DNA from: a virus
Length of the DNA stretch: 27,087 nucleotides
Strand: one strand, 5' to 3'
Virus record (IMG/VR): IMGVR_UViG_3300045016_000019
Coordinates: 1-27,087 of that record
Below the pieces are notes generated by a model, which saw only the letters and a program-made list of their open reading frames with translations, ran no database searches and was not told where the DNA came from. The translations under genes were made by a program, and so were the position numbers. Below are positions 15,146 through 23,751 of the stretch, one piece after another. How positions within the stretch are numbered: the first letter of the stretch is position 1; each line of letters starts with the position of its first letter.

Positions 15146-16024
15146 TCAATCCGACACCAACTGCCACGCATCATTAAAGTGAGTCCCTTCTGGTGTGGAC
15201 AAAAGTGTACATGCGCAGTTCATATGTGCCGGACCCACAGTCGGCCTCCAATCAGCTTTCTTGCGACCTACGTTCGTTCCATTCGCCTGCAACTCAGACA
15301 ACTTGAATACCTTCGGCTTTCCAGTTTCGTCCAGAAACAACTTCCGGCATGTATTGCAAGCCTGCGGACTCGGCATCTTCGCAACCAGTGCGTCCTCACC
15401 ATCGTACTTCTCGATCCAGTCAGCGATACCTTGCTCGTGCGCTGCTGTGATTTCGTTCTGCGCTACCAGTTTCCAGTTGCGATCCCAATCACCCGTGCGC
15501 CGACCTATCTTGCCAGCAATCTGAGACGCCGATTCGCGCCGAACCATTCCTTCCGCGATCTCTTCACGAATGATTTCGCGTTGAGCTTCGGCCGCATCTC
15601 CCGTCAACTCTACTTCTGGGTTGACATATCCTTGGGCCATCTTCACCACTTCTTCGTCGGCCCTTTGTACCATTCCACCGACGTACTCTGCGGCTCGTTT
15701 GCGAGCATACTCAATGGCAGTCTTCTGTACTTCCGTCAGTGGCACCAATCGCGCCAGCCTGCGCATCTCCGACAGAGACAACGAGTTCATCTCGGTTATC
15801 CCCTCGGCAGCCATATTGGCCCGAATGCGTCCGAACACATATGCATCTTTGATTGGATCGATGTTCGCCGCTGCCTCATTAGAAAGCAGCCCGGCGCTCA
15901 CGAGATCCGCAATGTCTGTCCTGCTCAGTCCGAGAGTCTTCGCCCCGTAAGTCTGTATTCCAACCAGAATGACGGTCCTGGTTGCCAGGGCGCGCAGTTC
16001 TTCCAGATCATTTTTGTTCAGCAT
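15146..16024 (-). CDS. Minor head protein, Mu gpF / SPP1 gp7-like
   Basis: 292 residues; GGAG seven bases before the ATG at 16024, overlapping the previous gene by 17 bases. The N-terminal two-thirds is helical. The C-terminal domain has the phage head morphogenesis signature: 'AQNEITAAHEQGI', C223-x-x-C226 with 'KLF', 'ANGTNVGRKKADWRPTVGPAHMNCACTL' split over residues 247-274, including H267, C270 and C272. The Cys/His set probably binds zinc. In Mu and SPP1 this protein associates with the portal inside the prohead and helps head assembly or DNA entry. Its place shortly after portal agrees. Confidence 0.88.
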   Translation of the reverse strand: MLNKNDLEELRALATRTVILVGIQTYGAKTLGLSRTDIADLVSAGLLSNEAAANIDPIKDAYVFGRIRANMAAEGITEMNSLSLSEMRRLARLVPLTEVQKTAIEYARKRAAEYVGGMVQRADEEVVKMAQGYVNPEVELTGDAAEAQREIIREEIAEGMVRRESASQIAGKIGRRTGDWDRNWKLVAQNEITAAHEQGIADWIEKYDGEDALVAKMPSPQACNTCRKLFLDETGKPKVFKLSELQANGTNVGRKKADWRPTVGPAHMNCACTLLSTPEGTHFNDAWQLVSD

Positions 16025-16484
16025 TCCGTCGCTCCAGAATGCTACGCAATCTTTCGAGCCCTTCTTCGTTCAGTGCCACGGCCGCTACCGGCTTGCCGCT
16101 TCCATCCTTCTTCTCTAGTTCTAGATACATTGATCCATCATCAGCTTCCTTGACAATGCCAACAACATATCGGCCAGTCTTGGAGTTGCGAATCCTGATC
16201 TTCTTGCCGTCTTTTTCAGAGTAGACATTCACTCCCTTGGTAGGCCCAAAGGCAGTCTTGATCTTCTGTGCTATCTCTTCGCGCTGCTTGGGTGGATGCT
16301 TCTCAAGACGCTTCTTGCGCGCCAGTTCGCGCTTCTCGCGCTCGGACATATTGCGCTTCGCCTCTCGACGCATCTCTTGTTCTTGCAATTCGACGAGCTT
16401 CTCGCGGCTGACGTAGTGCCTGCTGCGTCCCGATTCCTGGATGATTATCCCGCCGCGCTCGCCTATCTTTACGATCTCCGGCAT
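16008..16484 (-). CDS. Basic coiled-coil protein of unknown function
   Basis: 158 residues, starting three bases after the portal stop. Residues ~24-75 are a strongly charged helix rich in Glu, Arg and Lys, followed by a small beta-rich domain ('KIRIRNSKTGRYVVGIVKEADDGSMYLELEKKDGSGKPVAAVAL') and a C-terminal helix. I recognise no family. Being encoded between portal and minor head protein, it may be a portal-associated or head assembly factor. Net charge is high and positive in the first half, so nucleic acid binding is possible. Confidence 0.7.
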   Translation of the reverse strand: MPEIVKIGERGGIIIQESGRSRHYVSREKLVELQEQEMRREAKRNMSEREKRELARKKRLEKHPPKQREEIAQKIKTAFGPTKGVNVYSEKDGKKIRIRNSKTGRYVVGIVKEADDGSMYLELEKKDGSGKPVAAVALNEEGLERLRSILERRNAEQK

Positions 16485-16487
16485 GGA

Positions 16488-19385
16488 TTAACTCGCTTGT
16501 TCTTTGAGCTTCGCTTCGATCCGCCTGAACACTTCAGATATCTTCTCAGTCGGTTTCTCAGATGTTTCCTTTACCAGCGCATTCATCGCCGGGATCTCAG
16601 ATTCATCCTCGTGACTTAACGACTTCTCTTCACTTACGGCCTCTTCAAGATTGCCTTCAGCCGACTCTCCTTCCCCGATTACTGGCCCGGACTCGCCCCT
16701 TTCCCCAGAGGGCTTTTCTGCCCCTTCCCCGGCCATGTCTACATTGGCTTTCTCCTCTTCTCCTGGAGGTGGCTGCTGCGCCTGAATCTGCTTCTGCGCT
16801 TCGGCCAACTGGTGAAGTTGAACGATGATTGGATTACACGGGATATCACCGGCTGGACCAAGATCCGACAGATCCTTCTCGGCGCGAAGTTCATTGGGCT
16901 TCAAGTACGTCTGCAACCGCATCTGGTCCAGTTGCGCTTGCTCCATCTCTGACAAGGTACTCAGCCCGAGGAATCGAATCTCGAAGTCTGGATTGATTCG
17001 CCAGATAATGTAGCGATTCAACCAGTATGAAATCGAACGTAGCAGTGGACGAAGGCCCTTGTCCTTGCCTGCTTTCAGTTTTGCCTCCGGCGATGTCTCA
17101 AACATAGGACTCGACCGACCGCCCTCCGGCTGATAGTAGAATCCAACTTCCGATGGCTCAATTTGGAAAAGTGAACAATTATGGACACACACCTGACTTG
17201 CAACATAGGTATGTGTTCTACTTGTTTCTAAGTTAAACACATCACCGACGAATCGTTCAGTCGATATATCTGTAATAGGCACACAGTAATATCCGTCCAA
17301 ACTATAGCTCTTTGATCGCATCGGCGAGCAATCACCATTGGCAACCTTTTTATCCCGATTCGCCAATTGGCAACGAAGCAAATCGCCCTTCTCGCCCAAC
17401 AACCATTTCGCTATTGAGTACAAACTCGTTCCATTGACTCGATATGACTGTAGCGATTTGTGTTTTTTATCTTGCCTTTTTGTTTCATAGACTCCCCCAT
17501 AAACACCCTGCCTAAGCATCATGCTTTGAAATTCAGTGACGGCACGTTCGGACACAGATGAGTAACTCAATGATACAACATTGTTGCCTGTTACCCATAC
17601 GGAACCATCACCAGCAATTGCCCCAGATAAAAACGCTTTCTGTATATTGCGTGGGGCATCCCATAGTTCATCAGGGATCTTAATGTCCACCGAACCGCCA
17701 CCGAACATTTTCCTAAAAGCTCGACCATATACAGCCGAATTTATCTGGACAACTGCACCGTTGGTTTTTTCATACCTGACAACATTAGACTTGCATCCGA
17801 TTCTCTCGGCAAATCTAATAGCTCGATTAATCAGTTCCGTTTCATTTATATTAAAACTATATGTGATCCGATAGTCGGTTGTTGATCCTTCTGCCATGAA
17901 TAAACCAAGCACAAACGCACTTTCTTCGTCCAGATCGATGTATCTAGCAACGGTCTTTGCGTGATTGCCATTAGGCTTTATTGAGTCTTGCTCGATATTA
18001 AAATCTCCATATTTCGATACATCAATACGGCTACACGTTCCTTCATCGCTGGCAGGTTTCGGAACGACAAGAAAATCACCCACTGCTAAGTCTCGCGAAC
18101 TTCTCCATTCTGGTTTCCCAAATATCCTCGGTGTGTGATTGACTGCACTAGAAGGTACAACCAAAAACGGATGTTCCGATGTCGCCTTAATTAACCGACC
18201 CCCTACTCGGATAGCATATATATCTTCATCAATCTCCTTGCGTTGAATGTTTGCAACGCTATCTGCTTTCCCATCAACCGCCAGTACCTTGTCACCGGGA
18301 CATATATCCTCAATAGCCTTGTGTTGCCCATTTGCAAGCATTACCGGCGTTCCATCGACAAAACACAACAGTCTGAAGTTAGCATTCACCCATTCGGCAA
18401 ACTGAATGTCGCTTGGACTTGCCCCAGTGAACGGAATCCACTTGAGATCCGCTCCCTGCCCGGCAGGATTGACCACCACAGTCCTGTGCGCGTTCTTGAC
18501 GCTCACAGCCTGGAACATCAACTGCCGCTGGAACACACGGAAGTTCTTCTCAGGCATATCCCCCAGCACCGCCAGCACGCCCTTGGGGCCTCCCTGCCGG
18601 AAGAAGTTCATGTTGTACGACCATCCGAACATCATGGCCGTCAACACGTTAATCAGTTCGACCAACTCCGGGTATCCATACAGACCGGACTTAACATCGG
18701 TTCTTGGCCGACGAATACCGAAACACATCTCATCGGCGGAGAACCAATTCTTTCTTGTGCCATCTATTACCTGGACATACGCAGCATCATCTTCGGCATA
18801 ATCGCCATACTCGTTTTTTGGTGCTACCTTATAAATCGTCGAAGCATCGACTGCCACCCATCTTGCCGGTATTCCTCGTTTGTCTGGAATTATCTCAAAT
18901 ACCGAGGCATCATATGTAAGGCTATCCCATGTAATCTTGCGAAGGAATGTCTCGAATGAATCTGCTGTCGTAGAGTACAAACTATCAATCGGAGACCCAC
19001 AAGTCATCATCAGATCGCGAATGCGATCCATTTCACGCCGTTCATACGGCTGCGGATGCTTCTTGGGATCTCGCGTCGCAATTACAAACCCCATCTCGAA
19101 TTGGCTCTGGCGTGGCGTCGCAAACTCAGATACCTGATTCTGCCGTGTCGAGATTACAGCAGAGGCCCATGGCTGTACGGCCATCTGTTTCAGCGCGAAG
19201 GCCCCATATGGATTGTGTGATTGGAGAGAGTCAATGTACTCCTCCATCAACTGCATCTCATAGGGGTCAACGATTAACGACCGACGTTCCTTGGGAGGAC
19301 GCTTCTCTCGTGTGTATTCCCTGCGTCCCTTGCCGCCCTTGGCCGATAGTCTGTCTGGATTGTTGTGAAGCATGGCGCCGCCCAT
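16488..19385 (-). CDS. Portal protein interrupted by an intein
   Basis: 965 residues; GAGG six bases before the ATG at 19385. Residues 1-340 and 737-965 together (569 residues) make a portal protein: 'QPWASAVISTRQNQV', 'TWDSLTYDASVFEII', 'YGYPELVELINVLTAMMFG' and, across the splice point, 'NANFRLL/CSLFQIEPSEVGF', the conserved portal segment near the crown and stem. The last ~100 residues are acidic, Glu/Gly-rich and probably disordered. Twelve copies would form the ring through which terminase packages DNA. Residues 341-736 are an intein, listed separately. The portal can work only if the intein removes itself. Confidence 0.9.
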   Translation of the reverse strand: MGGAMLHNNPDRLSAKGGKGRREYTREKRPPKERRSLIVDPYEMQLMEEYIDSLQSHNPYGAFALKQMAVQPWASAVISTRQNQVSEFATPRQSQFEMGFVIATRDPKKHPQPYERREMDRIRDLMMTCGSPIDSLYSTTADSFETFLRKITWDSLTYDASVFEIIPDKRGIPARWVAVDASTIYKVAPKNEYGDYAEDDAAYVQVIDGTRKNWFSADEMCFGIRRPRTDVKSGLYGYPELVELINVLTAMMFGWSYNMNFFRQGGPKGVLAVLGDMPEKNFRVFQRQLMFQAVSVKNAHRTVVVNPAGQGADLKWIPFTGASPSDIQFAEWVNANFRLLCFVDGTPVMLANGQHKAIEDICPGDKVLAVDGKADSVANIQRKEIDEDIYAIRVGGRLIKATSEHPFLVVPSSAVNHTPRIFGKPEWRSSRDLAVGDFLVVPKPASDEGTCSRIDVSKYGDFNIEQDSIKPNGNHAKTVARYIDLDEESAFVLGLFMAEGSTTDYRITYSFNINETELINRAIRFAERIGCKSNVVRYEKTNGAVVQINSAVYGRAFRKMFGGGSVDIKIPDELWDAPRNIQKAFLSGAIAGDGSVWVTGNNVVSLSYSSVSERAVTEFQSMMLRQGVYGGVYETKRQDKKHKSLQSYRVNGTSLYSIAKWLLGEKGDLLRCQLANRDKKVANGDCSPMRSKSYSLDGYYCVPITDISTERFVGDVFNLETSRTHTYVASQVCVHNCSLFQIEPSEVGFYYQPEGGRSSPMFETSPEAKLKAGKDKGLRPLLRSISYWLNRYIIWRINPDFEIRFLGLSTLSEMEQAQLDQMRLQTYLKPNELRAEKDLSDLGPAGDIPCNPIIVQLHQLAEAQKQIQAQQPPPGEEEKANVDMAGEGAEKPSGERGESGPVIGEGESAEGNLEEAVSEEKSLSHEDESEIPAMNALVKETSEKPTEKISEVFRRIEAKLKEQAS
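17178..18365 (-). mobile_element. Intein with LAGLIDADG homing endonuclease in portal
   Basis: 396 residues (341-736 of the portal frame). It starts with Cys341 in 'CFVDGTPVMLANG', has the block B 'ATSEHPFLVV' (T402, H405) and ends in 'THTYVASQVCVHN' with His735-Asn736, followed by Cys737 as the +1 residue: all residues needed for standard class 1 splicing. Two LAGLIDADG-like helices, 'FVLGLFMAEG' (E499) and 'FLSGAIAGDG' (D593), keep their acidic residues, so cutting activity is plausible. The DNA is visibly AT-rich: 17821-17880 has 20 G/C of 60, against about 40 of 60 at 18541-18600 in the portal. That contrast supports recent arrival from another genome. Confidence 0.93.
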
Positions 19386-19408
19386 ATTCGGCCTCGATTC
19401 AGGAAGGA

Positions 19409-20287
19409 TTACTTCTTCTCGGTCACATCAGGCTGTGCCCCGCCGTTGCCATTGGTGTCTTCCTTCTCAGGCCCTTCGAGATCCTTCGCCAGAGACAAAA
19501 TGGTGTCATTCAGCCACTTGCGGAACTTCTTCACGCCGCCCTTCGAGCGCATGGCCAAAAGCATATCGTCGCGATATGTGATACGACTAAGCAGTTCGTC
19601 GGCACACTTCCTGGCAAACTCTTCGGCAGACGGCTTGATCGGCTGCTTATCTGTCCCGTCCATGCTCATCGGGATTGGAACGCATGGATAACAAAAGTAT
19701 GGCATATTGCCGGAATGCCATTCACAAACATATCGCTCAAGTTCGATCTCAATCAGGTCCGCTGCCTCTTCGGCCTTCATCGTGATCTCTGGAATGCGCA
19801 CTGACTTCTCAGCCATATCACCCCATACGCCCTTCATTGTCTCCTCCTTCTTCTCTTTATCCACTACTTCACTGTCATCCAGTTCCCATTCGGGAATCGT
19901 CACGTCATCACCACCGCCACCATCATACTTGCAAGCAACAGCAACCCATGCCTTGAACTCTTCCTCTCCCCCAACGCTCTCAACAACGTCAGGGTGATCC
20001 TTGGCCATCTGCTCGGTAAGGCGCTTGACGAAATCATCAGTCGTCTCGCCTTCCTTGCGCTCGGTGAATCCTTCCCCATTGCCACTGTTCCACGCCTTGA
20101 AGTAGCGGACCAGCAATGGAAGCAACTGGGCCTCGGGAAGATTCTCGGCGTCATCCCCATCATCATTCTTTTCCTCGCCGGGGCGTTGGCCTTCTCCAGC
20201 GGCAGTCGTCACTGATTTTACAATTTCAGATTGCCTATCATCAGGCACGATCCTGAACCGCTTCGGATCAATCACGATGGTCTGCAT
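19409..20287 (-). CDS. Acidic protein of unknown function, between terminase and portal
   Basis: 292 residues. The frame extends to a TTG at 20293, but the ATG at 20287 has GGAGG seven bases upstream and is the better start. The first ~150 residues contain acidic low-complexity stretches ('EEKNDDGDDAENLPEA', 'DDSEVVDKEKKEE') around a helical part. The C-terminal half has 'VCEWHSGNMPYFCYPCVPIPMSM' and a charged helical end. I recognise no family. Its position suggests a head or packaging accessory. The paired cysteines around 'YFCYPC' could be structural. Confidence 0.75.
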   Translation of the reverse strand: MQTIVIDPKRFRIVPDDRQSEIVKSVTTAAGEGQRPGEEKNDDGDDAENLPEAQLLPLLVRYFKAWNSGNGEGFTERKEGETTDDFVKRLTEQMAKDHPDVVESVGGEEEFKAWVAVACKYDGGGGDDVTIPEWELDDSEVVDKEKKEETMKGVWGDMAEKSVRIPEITMKAEEAADLIEIELERYVCEWHSGNMPYFCYPCVPIPMSMDGTDKQPIKPSAEEFARKCADELLSRITYRDDMLLAMRSKGGVKKFRKWLNDTILSLAKDLEGPEKEDTNGNGGAQPDVTEKK

Positions 20288-20312
20288 GGTCAAGCCTCCA
20301 AAATCGCCTTCA

Positions 20313-20339
20313 AGTATAACACAATCAACCAGAACGCAA
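20313..20339 (-). promoter_or_regulatory. Candidate extended -10 promoter
   Basis: Between the terminase stop and the next start the minus strand reads TGTTATACT, an extended -10 element with TATACT at 20318-20313 (5 of 6 to TATAAT). A weak -35 (TTGCGT, 20339-20334) is only 15 bases away, so the extended -10 would carry most of the activity. It would drive the gene at 20287 and portal. Confidence 0.3.
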
Positions 20340-21908
20340 CTACTGCCAGTTGATTAACGCCTCGACCATTGCCGGATCATCACCAAAGTCCTGCTTGATC
20401 TCTTCAATCTCTTCAATGGTCATGTCATTCAAGCCAAGGTCTGCTATGGTCGGCGCTCTGGTTGATGTAACGCCAGGAGTTGCCAACACTACCGGGCCAC
20501 TGGGCGTATTCCGTCCATAGTTGGTTATGTCGATTGTGTTCTCGTCAAGGAAGTTCATGCGCCATTCCTTGACGTGGGCCAACGCATTTACCGCTAGCAT
20601 CGCAGCCCACGCGCTGTCCGAGTGACCCGTTGCGGTTCTAGGTGAATCGTATCGTATGATTTTGCTTATATTTAAGTATGTAGACCTGATTGACGACAGA
20701 TCGGATATCAAGTCATTGTCAGGGCACAGCGCAAGCACGCCTCGCTCAAGCTGCGCCTGCATGGTGGTGACAAGTTCGCCTTTGCGTTCAGCCGTGAAGT
20801 ACACTGGTTGGACGATATGAGGGAAGGCAATCTGTAGATTTTCGGCCATCTGACGGCCAATACCTGATGCATCGATCCATAGCTTGTGTACTTCGCCGCT
20901 TTGCAGCAATGTCGTGACATATTTTTCTTGATCGATAAATCGCGCCTTTGCCAACTGCTTCGTCTTTGGAATCCTGAATCGCCCTTCTGGATACTCAATG
21001 CACCAGACGATAGACGATCTATCGTGAACACGTCCGATATCCATTCCCAGAGCAACCCTGACCTGACCACGCTTAAACTGCTCATATGATGGCTTATCGA
21101 GTTCCGCGTAGTGATCCATTGCCGACCGCAACAGATCGCTACTGAACACAGAGGTCATGTTCGACACGAACCGGCACATATAATTCTGATCCCACGTCAG
21201 GCTGTCGTATTGCCCACGTAGAGTCTTCAGATCATGTGGCGCGCCCTGCTTCACAGCATCTACGATATTGATTTCATGCCTGGACCAACCAGGCATTCTT
21301 CCCTGGCATACCTCAAAGAACTTACCAGTATCGCCCCAAGGCGTACTGGTGATGCGCATTACGTAGTTCTCATCAGATGACGTAATCGGATGGATTGCCT
21401 CATAGACCAACTCGTCATGCGGAGTCTTGGCTGCCTCATCCCAGAATACATGACCGTGATAACCAGCCAGCGTATTGGGATTGGATGACAGCGATATGAT
21501 TCTATTGCCATTCCAGAACTGAATGCGCTCGGTTGACGGCTCTGCTGAGAAAATCGACATTCCAGTCAACTTGCGCGCATAGTCATCGAACATTCTAGCC
21601 CAACGCACCACCTTGACCATCAACTCCTTGGCCTGTTTCTCAGAGGCCGATACCATGATGATTGCATCGTCCGGTCGCATGGGCCTATCAAGGCCAAGCA
21701 GGACCGCTTCGACTGATATCATCTCGCTCTTGCCTACTTGTCTGGCGAGATTTCCTATCTTGTACTTGGACTTGTCTTGAAGCCACGCCAGTTGATACGG
21801 TCTGCACCACTTGAGAAGGAATTCAATGATGGCGTTGTTGAGCAACTTCTGTTGCTCTGGCGTCAAACGCCTATAGTTTTTGATCGTCCGATTTATCTTG
21901 GCCGTCAA
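20340..21908 (-). CDS. terL: Terminase large subunit
   Basis: 522 residues. ATPase: Walker A 'ARQVGKSE' (55-62), Walker B 'VFWDEAA' (154-160), coupling motif 'STPWG' (188-192). Nuclease (RNase H fold): D290 in 'GMDIGRVHDRSS', D346 in 'WIDASGIG', D431 in 'HSDSAWAA'. The set resembles Mu gp28-type large terminases. It cuts concatemeric or integrated DNA and pumps it through the portal. The start is uncertain: the frame opens at a TTG (21908) after a stop nine bases upstream, and no strong ribosome binding site is seen; the first internal ATG would remove Walker A. A TTG at residue 15 is an alternative. Confidence 0.93.
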   Translation of the reverse strand: MTAKINRTIKNYRRLTPEQQKLLNNAIIEFLLKWCRPYQLAWLQDKSKYKIGNLARQVGKSEMISVEAVLLGLDRPMRPDDAIIMVSASEKQAKELMVKVVRWARMFDDYARKLTGMSIFSAEPSTERIQFWNGNRIISLSSNPNTLAGYHGHVFWDEAAKTPHDELVYEAIHPITSSDENYVMRITSTPWGDTGKFFEVCQGRMPGWSRHEINIVDAVKQGAPHDLKTLRGQYDSLTWDQNYMCRFVSNMTSVFSSDLLRSAMDHYAELDKPSYEQFKRGQVRVALGMDIGRVHDRSSIVWCIEYPEGRFRIPKTKQLAKARFIDQEKYVTTLLQSGEVHKLWIDASGIGRQMAENLQIAFPHIVQPVYFTAERKGELVTTMQAQLERGVLALCPDNDLISDLSSIRSTYLNISKIIRYDSPRTATGHSDSAWAAMLAVNALAHVKEWRMNFLDENTIDITNYGRNTPSGPVVLATPGVTSTRAPTIADLGLNDMTIEEIEEIKQDFGDDPAMVEALINWQ

Positions 21909-21998
21909 GAAATGCTACCATCGCCATGTTGGCAACAGCAGTCTGCCGGTAAATCATATGTGAGTCAAGATAGATGAAATTGTGGCTACTTACGACAG

Positions 21999-22070
21999 TC
22001 GCAACGGGAGGACTCGAACCTCACGCGAACATGGTTATGGGCCACGCCGAAGCATCCCGCTTTCGTTGCG
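21999..22070 (-). tRNA. tRNA-like gene, anticodon CAT (Met or Ile2 type)
   Basis: On the minus strand, CGCAACG (22070-22064) pairs over 7 bp with CGTTGCG (22006-22000), followed by A as discriminator. A short D arm AAGC-GGGAT-GCTT, an anticodon stem CGTGG/CCATG closing the 7-base loop CCCATAA (22041-22035, anticodon CAT at 22039-22037), and a T arm with GGTTCGAGTCC are visible. Oddities: base 33 is C instead of the almost universal T; the D arm is short; the outer T-stem pair is T-C. No CCA is encoded. It lies one base after the upstream gene's stop and would be cut from the mRNA. It could be functional or decaying. Confidence 0.7.
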
Positions 22071-22071
22071 T

Positions 22072-23088
22072 TTATCCATCCTCGTCCTCAAGCATCTTCC
22101 GTTCCGCCGCCGTCAAAGCCTTTGTTGTATCAGTCATTGGAATACGACGACGAGCTAGTTCGTCAAGCAATCCGCCCAAGGCGCCCTGCACATCACCCGA
22201 TACTTCCAGCACTGCCGCCTCTTCACCCTCAATTGGCGTCCTGGATATCTCTTCGTTCAACGCTACAAACTTGGGCAATGCTTGCAACCATACTCTCGGA
22301 GGCACCTTCGCCGATCTTTCTGGATCAGCCAGCACTTCATTGATCTGCCTTAGCGTCTCCTCCATCACGCGTCTGATTGCAAATCGACCCGTCGCAATTG
22401 ACTTTGCAGTTTCGTCCACATCCATCTGATTGACGCGAAGGTTGACTGCCGCCAGTTTGCGTTCAAGCGAAGGAATATTCGCAGATGGGTTTCCAATCTT
22501 CACCAATCTCACGATATCAGCAGACGACAGTTCCGGCATGCCAATCTTGATTGCATCAACCGTGGGATTTGCCTTGTAAATCTCCCATGCCTTTAGATGG
22601 TGCTCTATTGTGATTCGATTCTCTCTTTGATTTCTCCTGATCTTTTTCGCCCACTCACGCCACGTCGAGATATCTCTTTTGGGTTCCCCATCTACCTCTT
22701 CCTGAAGCGCCGCCAATCCACCATGAGGCTCCTCTTGAGCATGCGCCAACTCCTCTAGTTGTCGTTGTTCAATCTCTGCCGCAGTAGAAAGCGGAAGATC
22801 GGGCTCCGGCGTGACGCTGTAATCAGGTCCGGGTCTACCCCTTATCTCCCGCTCAATCTCTTCGATCTCCTCGTCGGACAATGATTCCTGAATCTCATTT
22901 TGTCTTCCTATGACTGCTTTACCAAGGACTTCGCTGGTTGCCTGTTCGTCAACCTTCTCAAGTTCAGCCAGACCATCCTTGGCAGAGTCATTGATTCTCT
23001 GTCTACGCTTTTCGTCTAAAGTCGATGATATGATCTGCGTCCAGGACTTCGGTGACAAAGTGGCGTCCAAATCGTCGTCCTTCTTCAT
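22072..23088 (-). CDS. Probable terminase small subunit
   Basis: 338 residues from the ATG at 23088, chosen because GGAG lies at a good distance upstream; the frame extends to 23145 inside the preceding gene. The first ~130 residues are polar and acidic. Residues ~130-260 are helical ('STWREWAKKIRRNQRENRITIEHHLKAWEIYKA' split around 140-175, then 'IPSLERKLAAVNLRVNQM'), which may include a DNA-binding and an oligomerising segment. The role is inferred mainly from its position directly before the large terminase, with the tRNA-like gene in between. It is longer than usual small terminases (often 140-200). It overlaps the upstream gene by 86 bases. Confidence 0.6.
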   Translation of the reverse strand: MKKDDDLDATLSPKSWTQIISSTLDEKRRQRINDSAKDGLAELEKVDEQATSEVLGKAVIGRQNEIQESLSDEEIEEIEREIRGRPGPDYSVTPEPDLPLSTAAEIEQRQLEELAHAQEEPHGGLAALQEEVDGEPKRDISTWREWAKKIRRNQRENRITIEHHLKAWEIYKANPTVDAIKIGMPELSSADIVRLVKIGNPSANIPSLERKLAAVNLRVNQMDVDETAKSIATGRFAIRRVMEETLRQINEVLADPERSAKVPPRVWLQALPKFVALNEEISRTPIEGEEAAVLEVSGDVQGALGGLLDELARRRIPMTDTTKALTAAERKMLEDEDG

Positions 23089-23461
23089 AGTACATCTCCG
23101 GCACTTCTGCCTCTGGAAGTATATTGGGCTTTTGTCTATTGCCAACAGTTCGAGCCAACCATTCAGGCCACGCCCGTATTACCTCCTGATCTTCAACTGC
23201 AACACCATCCAGGAAATCTGGCGGAATGAAATCAAAGAATTCTTCCGCCGGGCATCCAAACAACTCACACATTGCCATTAGAGATTGAATGCCTGGAACT
23301 CTCCCGTGCTTTGTTTTCGTTGTCCAACAGATAACGCTTTTCAGTGTTATCTTGAGATCGGGGTCCAGCATTTTCAATGCTTCAAGAAACTTGGCATAGG
23401 ATGTAATCTGCTTCATCCCGTACAGTTTCAACCGCAATCTGGCCGGACTCCACCGCCTCAT
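23003..23461 (-). CDS. Possible HTH DNA-binding protein
   Basis: 152 residues from an ATG overlapping the previous stop (ATGA). Residues ~16-80 read like a Cro/CI-type helix-turn-helix region: 'FLEALKMLDPDLKITLKSVICW', then 'VPGIQSLMAMCELFGCPAEEFFDF', the ending being typical of the helix after the recognition helix. The remainder is unassigned. An alternative start is the ATG at codon 16. It may regulate the late genes or take part in packaging. Evidence is pattern-level only. Confidence 0.6.
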   Translation of the reverse strand: MRRWSPARLRLKLYGMKQITSYAKFLEALKMLDPDLKITLKSVICWTTKTKHGRVPGIQSLMAMCELFGCPAEEFFDFIPPDFLDGVAVEDQEVIRAWPEWLARTVGNRQKPNILPEAEVPEMYYEEGRRFGRHFVTEVLDADHIIDFRRKA

Positions 23462-23751
23462 TCGTTAGATTCTCTCATGATCTGCAACCAGTCCTCGCAC
23501 ATTGTCACACATTTTTCTCTAGCCCGAATCAGATTCGCACATGACACTCTCCCTTCGGCCCACGATCTCTCCACATTATACGCGGTATAGCTTTTGTTGG
23601 GCGTGATGTTGGTGCGAATCTCCGGCATCATGTCTATCCTGGCGCCCATCGGCTCCAATATCACTCTATATTGCTCTATCGGACATCTGCCCGGCGCTTC
23701 GACTCCGCAAGGCCGATGAAATACCGGATCTTCACGAATTGATGTTATCAA
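23458..23751 (-). CDS. Small Cys-containing protein of unknown function, TTG start
   Basis: 97 residues. The start is TTG at 23751, forming TTGA with the previous stop and preceded by GGGAGG six bases upstream. The ATG three bases earlier is in another frame and ends after seven codons, so TTG is supported. Cysteines are at 'PCGVEAPGRC' and 'SCANLIRAREKCVTMC'. The C-terminal part is helical. No family is recognised. Base composition marks it as part of the phage body rather than the GC-rich cassette upstream. Confidence 0.65.
   Translation of the reverse strand: MITSIREDPVFHRPCGVEAPGRCPIEQYRVILEPMGARIDMMPEIRTNITPNKSYTAYNVERSWAEGRVSCANLIRAREKCVTMCEDWLQIMRESNE

Noticed and set aside
21871-21957. 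28-codon frame overlapping the large terminase start
   Set aside because: No ribosome binding site and most of it lies inside the terminase frame; kept only as a note on the terminase start.
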